From Vulcanimicrobiota bacterium (lineage in GTDB: Bacteria; Vulcanimicrobiota; Vulcanimicrobiia; Vulcanimicrobiales; Vulcanimicrobiaceae): a DNA stretch of 11,358 nt. Location of the stretch: assembly GCA_003155175.1 (NCBI GenBank), contig PMFP01000045.1:6406-17763 (forward strand), in the 5' to 3' direction. The notes beneath the pieces are model-generated. The model was not told the origin of the DNA, did not search any database, and worked only from the letters and a program-made list of their open reading frames with translations. Position numbers and translations under genes: made by a program. Shown here in pieces: positions 6,940 to 11,358 of this stretch (the first letter of the stretch is position 1; the number at the start of each line of letters is the position of its first letter).

Positions 6940-8964
6940 CTAGCTTCCCGAGCCGCCCGGGTGCATCTCCGTCACGGGGTTGTCGGTGTAATCCAGATAG
7001 ACCAGGCCCATGAAGATTTCGAGCGGCCACGCGTGCATGCCGTGCTGGTCGGCCAGATCCACGATCGGCGTGTTCGTACGCTGCGATTCGGCGATGATGG
7101 CGGCCGGCGTGCTCTTGATATCGGCCGCCAGAATCGTCGCGGCCGTGACCTCGCCCGGAGTGAGGTTGTCTCGGAGCATCGTCGCGTAATCGATTCCCGG
7201 GAATCCGAAGCGCTGCTGTAAGGCGTCCTGCAGCGTCGCGTAGCGTTGCGGAGACGTACCGACGCCGAGCATCGAGATGCGGACCCCGAGTTGGCGCGAT
7301 CTGGCCATGTTGTAGAGTTGCGCGGCCTCGGAAGCCGAAGCCGCCGCCGCGTCCATCGACGTGGACGCCTTCTTCATGAGCGGAAGCAGATCGTCGTAAT
7401 CCATTTGATTGATGTCGCCGGCGAAGTCGACGTGCGTGTGACCGAGCTGTTTGAGGAACTCGTCGAGGTCGCCGATCGATTGGTCGAGCATCACGAGGGA
7501 GGCCCGGCCGGCATCGACCGAGCGAAGCATGTCGCCGTCGGCCGCCGCCAGCTGCGCGAGCATCGAGGGATACGATGGCAGCAGCGCGACGGAATCGGCG
7601 GGAATGGGCTGGGCCGCGAGCGGCGCCTGCATCTCTTTGAGAATATCCGAATTCTCTTTGAGAAGACCGCTCTCTTTTTCTTTTTCGAGAGAGCCGACGC
7701 CGTCGATCGCCGTGCTCGAATCGGAGATCGCGCTGTTGATCGCGCGAGCCATGCTGTTGAGATTCTTCAGGATCGCTTCGAGCCGAGAACCGTGCCGTAC
7801 GTTGACGTTGCTGAAATCGGGAACTTCGTACTGAATGTCCTGGAAGCGCATGTTCACGGCCTTGATTTGGTCGCGGCCTTGGTCCCGTCGCGCTTGAATC
7901 TGAACTGCCGCCTGCGCCTGCGTCGCCTGCGCGTCCTGCATCGAAGCTTGCAGTTTCGTGAGGTTCGGCTTGGTCAGCGTGACGCGGCGTGCCTCGACTT
8001 GGCGGAGCGCGGCGATGCGCTGCGTGGCTTGAGCGCGGGTCGCGGCGTCGCCCTTTTGCGCGGCTTCGGAGAGCGTCTGCTCGCTCTTGCTCGTGAGCCC
8101 GAGGGCGAGCTGGTCTTGCCCCAGGTCGAGAAGCGCTTCCGCGTTGCCGGGATCGGCTTGCAGCACGTTCGACAGCGCCAGAGACGAATACGAATAGCGG
8201 TCGCGCTCTTCGTCGCTTGCCGCTTGGATCAGTTTCTGGTTCTCGGTCGTCTGGGTGGGATCGAGTTCGGGATAGCCGACCAAATGCTTGATGCGATCGC
8301 TTTCGCCAGGGTGATCTTGAAGATACTTGGTGACGAGATCGCTGTGGTCGCTGTTCAGGGCGCCCAGATGCTGCATCATCGTCACCATCGCCTCGGGGTC
8401 GTAGCCGGCGCGGGACATGAGTTGCAGGCCGGTGCGGTCGGCTTGAATTTCTTCGGCGCGCTGGAGCTTGGCGACCGTCGTGGCCTCGACGAGGTTGCCA
8501 AATTGATAGATGAGCGGCGAGAAGATCGACGCGATGCCCAGGATCATGTTGATCGCCTCTTCCTTGGCGGGCATCGTGACCTCGTGGCGCCGCTCGATGT
8601 GGCCGGTTTCGTGGCCGATGACGCCGGCCAACTCGTCGTCGGACTGCACGAAGTCGATCAAGCCCTCGTTCACGTAGACGTAGCCGCCCATCGTCGAGAA
8701 CGCGTTGATGTCGGGATCGCTGATGATTTTGATCGAATAAGGAACGTCGTACCGGGCGCGTTCGGCCCACAGTTTGTTCGAGATGCCCTCGACGTACGCA
8801 TTGAGAAGCGGGTCGTTTTCGACGACCACGCTCTCGACGATCTGTTGATCCTCGGAGCGACCCATTTGAATCTCTTGCTCGGTGGAAACGGCTAAAGCCG
8901 GCACGGGGCACATGGCGCCGATAAGGGACACGATGACGGCCAGCGGAGCGATGCGACGAAACAT
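6940..8964 (-). CDS. Secreted M48-family zinc metalloprotease with TPR-like repeats and a long C-terminal extension
   Basis: A 674-residue exported protease of the M48 (BepA/YfgC-like) type. A signal peptide (1-25, cleavage after ALA) precedes the peptidase domain (about 28-230), with zinc motif HETGH (118-122), third ligand region EEIQAD (171-176), AGYDP (186-190) and the DHPGESDRI motif (217-225) typical of periplasmic M48 enzymes. All catalytic residues are present. Such enzymes act in envelope protein quality control and outer-membrane assembly in diderms. Residues about 257-325 look like TPR repeats (LQADPGNAEALLDLGQDQLALG). From about 330 to the end the sequence is mostly helical, Ala/Gln/Asp/Ser-rich and unrecognised, roughly doubling the usual length. 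Start ATG 8964 has only a weak purine-rich site before it. It leads a two-gene unit with DUF697, divergent from the min operon. Confidence 0.92.
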   Translation of the reverse strand: MFRRIAPLAVIVSLIGAMCPVPALAVSTEQEIQMGRSEDQQIVESVVVENDPLLNAYVEGISNKLWAERARYDVPYSIKIISDPDINAFSTMGGYVYVNEGLIDFVQSDDELAGVIGHETGHIERRHEVTMPAKEEAINMILGIASIFSPLIYQFGNLVEATTVAKLQRAEEIQADRTGLQLMSRAGYDPEAMVTMMQHLGALNSDHSDLVTKYLQDHPGESDRIKHLVGYPELDPTQTTENQKLIQAASDEERDRYSYSSLALSNVLQADPGNAEALLDLGQDQLALGLTSKSEQTLSEAAQKGDAATRAQATQRIAALRQVEARRVTLTKPNLTKLQASMQDAQATQAQAAVQIQARRDQGRDQIKAVNMRFQDIQYEVPDFSNVNVRHGSRLEAILKNLNSMARAINSAISDSSTAIDGVGSLEKEKESGLLKENSDILKEMQAPLAAQPIPADSVALLPSYPSMLAQLAAADGDMLRSVDAGRASLVMLDQSIGDLDEFLKQLGHTHVDFAGDINQMDYDDLLPLMKKASTSMDAAAASASEAAQLYNMARSRQLGVRISMLGVGTSPQRYATLQDALQQRFGFPGIDYATMLRDNLTPGEVTAATILAADIKSTPAAIIAESQRTNTPIVDLADQHGMHAWPLEIFMGLVYLDYTDNPVTEMHPGGSGS

Positions 8965-8980
8965 ACCACGGCTTTCTTTT

Positions 8981-9007
8981 AAAAACGGGGCGGCACGGCC
9001 CCCCGTT
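8981..9007 (-). terminator. Intrinsic-terminator-like hairpin in the leader of the M48 gene (possible attenuator)
   Basis: Read on the minus strand, AACGGGG (9007-9001) pairs perfectly with CCCCGTT (8990-8984). Inside, GGC pairs with GCC around a CGT loop with one bulged G. The stem runs directly into a T-tract (TTTTT, 8985-8981). No minus-strand gene lies upstream within the 250 bp to minC, and the protease ATG is 17 nt downstream, so the element fits a leader attenuator, or the 3' end of a short RNA, better than the end of an upstream gene. Confidence 0.5.
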
Positions 9008-9014
9008 CACCCCC

Positions 9015-9035
9015 GAGCCGCCTGTCGGGCGGCTC
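9015..9035. repeat. Perfect 8-bp inverted repeat (hairpin) upstream of the terminator-like element
   Basis: GAGCCGCC (9015-9022) and GGCGGCTC (9028-9035) are exact inverted copies around a 5-nt loop. The hairpin lies 7 nt before the terminator-like stem on the minus strand, giving two stacked hairpins in the protease leader. No T-run follows on either strand, so it is not a terminator by itself. Confidence 0.55.
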
Positions 9036-9139
9036 CTGACGCGGGCTTACGGGTGCTACTTCTGCGAGGGCTCGAAAGTTGCTTCCGGCGCTCTTGAAGT
9101 CGCAACGGACGAGGCTGCCAAGACGTTACGGCGCGGAAC

Positions 9140-9190
9140 TGTGTATTGGATGTGGATAAGCGGAAGAACTTGCGAATCGGGTGTGGATGG
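9140..9190 (-). promoter_or_regulatory. Cluster of three DnaA-box-like 9-mers upstream of minC
   Basis: On the plus strand TGTGGATAA (9151-9159) is the exact complement of the consensus DnaA box TTATCCACA. TGTGTATTG (9140-9148) and TGTGGATGG (9182-9190) each match 7 of 9 positions in the same orientation. Spacings are 11 and 31 bp, close to one and three helical turns, so all three would face the same side of the DNA. They sit 68-118 bp before the minC start, where DnaA could control the min operon or the divergent protease unit. No AT-rich unwinding region is visible, so an origin is unlikely. Confidence 0.4.
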
Positions 9191-9257
9191 CAAAGGTTCG
9201 CCCGTTTTCCCGTAGGAACCCCGGGCCTGATAAAACGCGGGCTGGCCGGAGACGAGG

Positions 9258-10112
9258 GTGACGATCTTACGGGGTAAGGGATTGGGGCTGGAGCTCGCGC
9301 TGGACGGTTGCGGCTTCGATGAAGGCCTGGCGGAGCTGGAGGGACGGCTTTCGGACCGCCCCGGCTTTTACCACGGCGCGGCGCTGGTCGCGTCGGTCGG
9401 CGCGCACCGGCCGAGTCTCGACCAGCTCGCGCGGCTCGAAGCGATTCTCGGGGCCGGGGGCGTCCGGCTGACCGGCGTCTCGGGCGTCGAGTCGCTGGAA
9501 CCCTGGGCCCGCGAGCGCGGCATCGCGTTCCAACTCGTCGAGCCGAGCGCCGAGGCGGAGGCCCGCGAACTGCGGGCCGAACAGACGCGCCGCGAGGTCG
9601 AGCTCTCCGACGGCGCACGCTCGCTCGTCGCGGACTTTGCCGGAGCTCGCGCCGACATCGCCCAGCGGCGCAAGCGCGGCGAGACCAGCGTCCGGCGTCT
9701 CGAGCCGCGACCGGCCGCGCCGCCGCCGCCCCTCACGCTGGTGGAGCCGGCGCCGGCGACGCTATACCACGTCGGCACGCTACGCGGCGGCCAGGCCCTC
9801 CACCAGATCGGAAACGTCGTGGTGGTTGGGGACGTGAACCCCGGCGCGGAGCTCGTGGCGACCGGCGACATTGCGGTCTTCGGACGCCTTGCCGGCGTTG
9901 CGCACGCGGGCGCGCAGGGCGACGAGAAGGCTCGCATCTACGCGCTCGAACTCGACGCGACGCAGCTGCGCATCGCGACCTGCATTGCGGCCGATGCGCC
10001 GGCGCGTGCGGGTAGAGCGCAGCCCGAGGCCGCATCCGTCGAAGGGGGCCGCATCGTCATCGCTCCGCTAAATGCGTTGGAGCACGCCGCCGAAGGGGAG
10101 AGAGCACGTTGA
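9258..10112 (+). CDS. minC: Septum site-determining protein MinC
   Basis: A 284-residue division inhibitor that blocks FtsZ polymerisation and is brought to the membrane by MinD. The N-terminal domain (about 1-97) shows the MinC_N pattern (GLGLELALDGCGFDEGLAELEGRL from residue 8, FYHGAALVASVG). A long charged and Pro/Ala-rich linker (about 98-168) follows. The C-terminal beta-helix domain (about 169-245) has GNVVVVGDVNPGAELVATGD (185-204), IAVFGRLAGVAHAGAQGDE (205-223) and IYALELDATQLRIA. The MinD-contact motif, RSGQ in E. coli, is RGGQ here (176-179). The protein is about 50 residues longer than E. coli MinC, from the linker and a C-terminal tail that keeps IVIAPLN (266-272). The GTG start at 9258 has GGAG 6 nt upstream and an in-frame stop at 9231. 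Its stop overlaps the minD start. Confidence 0.95.
   Translation: MTILRGKGLGLELALDGCGFDEGLAELEGRLSDRPGFYHGAALVASVGAHRPSLDQLARLEAILGAGGVRLTGVSGVESLEPWARERGIAFQLVEPSAEAEARELRAEQTRREVELSDGARSLVADFAGARADIAQRRKRGETSVRRLEPRPAAPPPPLTLVEPAPATLYHVGTLRGGQALHQIGNVVVVGDVNPGAELVATGDIAVFGRLAGVAHAGAQGDEKARIYALELDATQLRIATCIAADAPARAGRAQPEAASVEGGRIVIAPLNALEHAAEGERAR
10095..10100 (+). promoter_or_regulatory. Ribosome binding site supporting the TTG start of minD
   Basis: GGGGAG (10095-10100), inside the end of minC, lies 8 nt before TTG at 10109. The TTG overlaps the minC stop (TTGA at 10109-10112). No ATG or GTG lies nearby in frame before the conserved MinD N-terminus, so the rare TTG start with coupled translation is the best reading. 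Confidence 0.7.
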
Positions 10113-10900
10113 GCGCGCGCAAGATCGTCATCACGTCCGGAAAAGGCGGCGTCGGAAAAACGACGACGACCGCGAACTTGGGCGCGGCGCTCGCCATGCG
10201 AGGGCGACGCGTCATCCTCATCGACGCCGACATCGGACTTCGCAATCTCGACCTGGTGCTCGGATTGGAAAAGCGCATCGTGTTCGACTTGGTCGAAGTC
10301 GCGGACGGCCGGTGCCAGCTCCGGCAAGCGCTCATCAAGGACAAGCGCTTCGAGTCGCTTTCCGTGCTTCCGGCCGCTCAGACGCGCGACAAAGACGCGA
10401 TCACCGCCGAGCAGTTCGCGTCCATCGTCGCTCAGGCCGCGGAGCAGTCCGATTACGTCTTCATCGACTGTCCGGCGGGCATCGAAACGGGATTTCGCAA
10501 CGCCATTGCGGGTGCGGACGAGGCTATCGTCGTGACGACGCCGGAGGTGAGCGCGATTCGCGATGCCGATCGCGTGATCGGCAAGGCCAGCGAACGCCGC
10601 ATGCCGGTCCGCTTGATCGTCAACCGGATTCGTCCCGAGATGGTTCGCACCGGGGACATGTTGTCGGTGGACGACGTGTGCGAGGTTCTCTCCGCGGAAC
10701 TGCTGGGCGTGGTTCCGGACGACGAAGAGATTATCGATACGACCAATCGCGGCGAACCGATCGTGCTCGACCAGAGCAACCGCCTCCGTGGAGTTTACGA
10801 CAAGATCGCGCGGCGGCTCGAAGGCGAGCTCGTTCCCTTTTCAACGTTCGACAATCAAAGCTTGCTGGGCCGGCTCTTCGGCGCGCTCAAGGCGGGGTAA
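10109..10900 (+). CDS. minD: Septum site-determining ATPase MinD (first copy)
   Basis: A 263-residue deviant-Walker ATPase that dimerises on the membrane with ATP and recruits MinC. Visible features: deviant Walker A GKGGVGKT (11-18, signature Lys12 and Lys17), switch I IDADIGLRNLD (38-48), LPAAQTRDKD (87-96), Walker B/switch II FIDCPAGIE (118-126), TTPEVSAIRDADR (143-155) and NRGEPIVLD (213-221). It ends in an amphipathic membrane-targeting helix, QSLLGRLFGALKAG (250-263), matching the usual MinD C-terminus. Length and all key residues are normal, close to the E. coli protein. It starts with TTG inside the minC stop, so the two are translationally coupled. A second minD-like gene begins 6 nt after its stop. 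Confidence 0.97.
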   Translation: MSARKIVITSGKGGVGKTTTTANLGAALAMRGRRVILIDADIGLRNLDLVLGLEKRIVFDLVEVADGRCQLRQALIKDKRFESLSVLPAAQTRDKDAITAEQFASIVAQAAEQSDYVFIDCPAGIETGFRNAIAGADEAIVVTTPEVSAIRDADRVIGKASERRMPVRLIVNRIRPEMVRTGDMLSVDDVCEVLSAELLGVVPDDEEIIDTTNRGEPIVLDQSNRLRGVYDKIARRLEGELVPFSTFDNQSLLGRLFGALKAG

Positions 10901-10906
10901 GAGAAT

Positions 10907-11358
10907 ATGCACGAGCTCAAATCTCAGGATGGCGGCGCCGAAAGCGCCGAAGTCTCCGCGGCGGCGGCGCCCGTCACACTCGGACGCGCGATCGTGATCA
11001 CGTCCGGAAAAGGCGGGGTCGGCAAGACGACCACCACGGCGAATCTCGGCACCGCGCTGGCGCAGCGCGGAGCTAGGGTCGCCTTGATCGACGCCGACGT
11101 CGGTCTGCGCAACTTGGACATCTTGCTCGGACTCGAGAGCCGCATAACGTTTCATCTGCTCGACGTCTTGGAAGAAAAGGCGACGCTCGACGACGCGCTC
11201 GTGGCCGACAAACACAGTCCGTCGTTGTTCTTGCTCGCGGCCGCGCAGACGCGCGAAAAGGACGAAGTGGATACCGAACGGATGCGCGCGCTCGTCGAGC
11301 GCTTGCGCGAGCGCTTCGACTACGTGCTGATCGATTGTCCCGCGGGCATCGAGATGGG
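10907..11358 (+). CDS. minD: Second MinD paralogue in tandem, 3' end beyond the window
   Basis: Open frame from ATG 10907 to the window edge (150 codons visible). The first 27 residues (MHELKSQDGGAESAEVSAAA, then APVTLGR) form an Ala/Glu/Ser-rich extension absent from the first copy. The MinD fold then starts: AIVITSGKGGVGKTTTTANL (28-47, Lys35 and Lys40 of the deviant Walker A), LIDADVGLRNLD switch I, AAAQTREKD, and Walker B LIDCPAGIE near the edge. Over about 124 aligned residues it is roughly 62 % identical to the first copy by hand count, so it is an old or functionally distinct paralogue rather than a recent duplicate. ATPase residues seen so far are intact; the membrane-targeting helix, dimer residues and any minE lie outside. 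ParA- or MipZ-like roles are less likely given the MinD-specific QTRxKD and GLRNLD motifs. Confidence 0.93.
   Translation, partial: MHELKSQDGGAESAEVSAAAAPVTLGRAIVITSGKGGVGKTTTTANLGTALAQRGARVALIDADVGLRNLDILLGLESRITFHLLDVLEEKATLDDALVADKHSPSLFLLAAAQTREKDEVDTERMRALVERLRERFDYVLIDCPAGIEM

Noticed and set aside
7246..8895. Long plus-strand open frame antisense to the M48 protease gene
   Set aside because: The translation is His/Arg/Val-rich with no recognisable domain, and the opposite strand encodes a clear protease with intact motifs. In high-GC DNA such antisense frames are expected.
7000..9010. Minus-strand frame running upstream of the DUF697 start to 9010
   Set aside because: Upstream of 6925 the translation is Arg/Pro/Ser-rich and overlaps the protease gene in another frame; the ribosome binding site at 6937-6933 marks the real start.
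9001..9050. Possible fluoride (crcB) or cyclic-di-AMP (ydaO) riboswitch around the leader hairpins
   Set aside because: Short pieces resemble conserved parts (hairpin followed by CTGACGC on plus; GTAAGC and GGGGTGAA on minus), but the remaining elements are absent or in the wrong order on both strands.
9140..9257. Replication origin at the DnaA-box cluster
   Set aside because: Only three boxes, no AT-rich unwinding region, and no dnaA, dnaN, gyrB or rpmH nearby.

Overview
The window is high-GC, gene-dense bacterial chromosome with overlapping start/stop codons and several GTG/TTG starts. No rRNA, tRNA, phage, IS or CRISPR signal is visible. All genes belong to housekeeping or envelope families. 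The combination of a MinC/MinD septum-placement operon, a secreted M48 protease and a MoxR/DUF58/DUF4350/SpoIIM/RDD membrane cluster suggests a free-living, probably uncultured high-GC lineage (Eremiobacterota/WPS-2-like, Armatimonadota-like or similar). This taxonomic guess rests only on gene content and style and is weak.

Region 1 (1-5927) is a MoxR-type cluster. A plus-strand run of overlapping genes holds the 3' end of an upstream gene (position suggests DUF4129), a DUF4350 membrane protein, a MoxR AAA+ ATPase and a DUF58 (vWA-like) protein. It meets two minus-strand genes: a small secreted protein of unknown family, with a promoter that looks leaderless, and a SpoIIM/DUF95 multi-pass membrane protein. 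Divergent from spoIIM is an RDD-family membrane protein. The same families co-occur in many bacteria as one cluster. Here they form three transcription directions with an extra secreted protein inserted.

Region 2 (5930-8964) is a minus-strand two-gene unit. It holds a 674-residue secreted M48 metalloprotease with TPR-like repeats and a long unrecognised C-terminal half, then, 14 nt downstream, a DUF697 membrane protein whose N-terminal half resembles a GTPase domain that has lost its nucleotide-binding motifs. The 5' leader of the protease gene contains two GC-rich hairpins, the second followed by a T-run like an intrinsic terminator, so attenuation is possible.

Region 3 (8965-9257) is the only long intergenic stretch. 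It lies between the divergent protease and min operons. Besides the hairpins it holds three same-orientation DnaA-box-like 9-mers, one a perfect TTATCCACA, spaced 11 and 31 bp apart.

Region 4 (9258-11358) is the min operon: minC, minD and a second minD-like gene cut by the window end. The tandem minD paralogues, about 60 % identical by hand alignment and the second with an N-terminal extension, are the most unusual coding feature. No minE is seen before the window ends.
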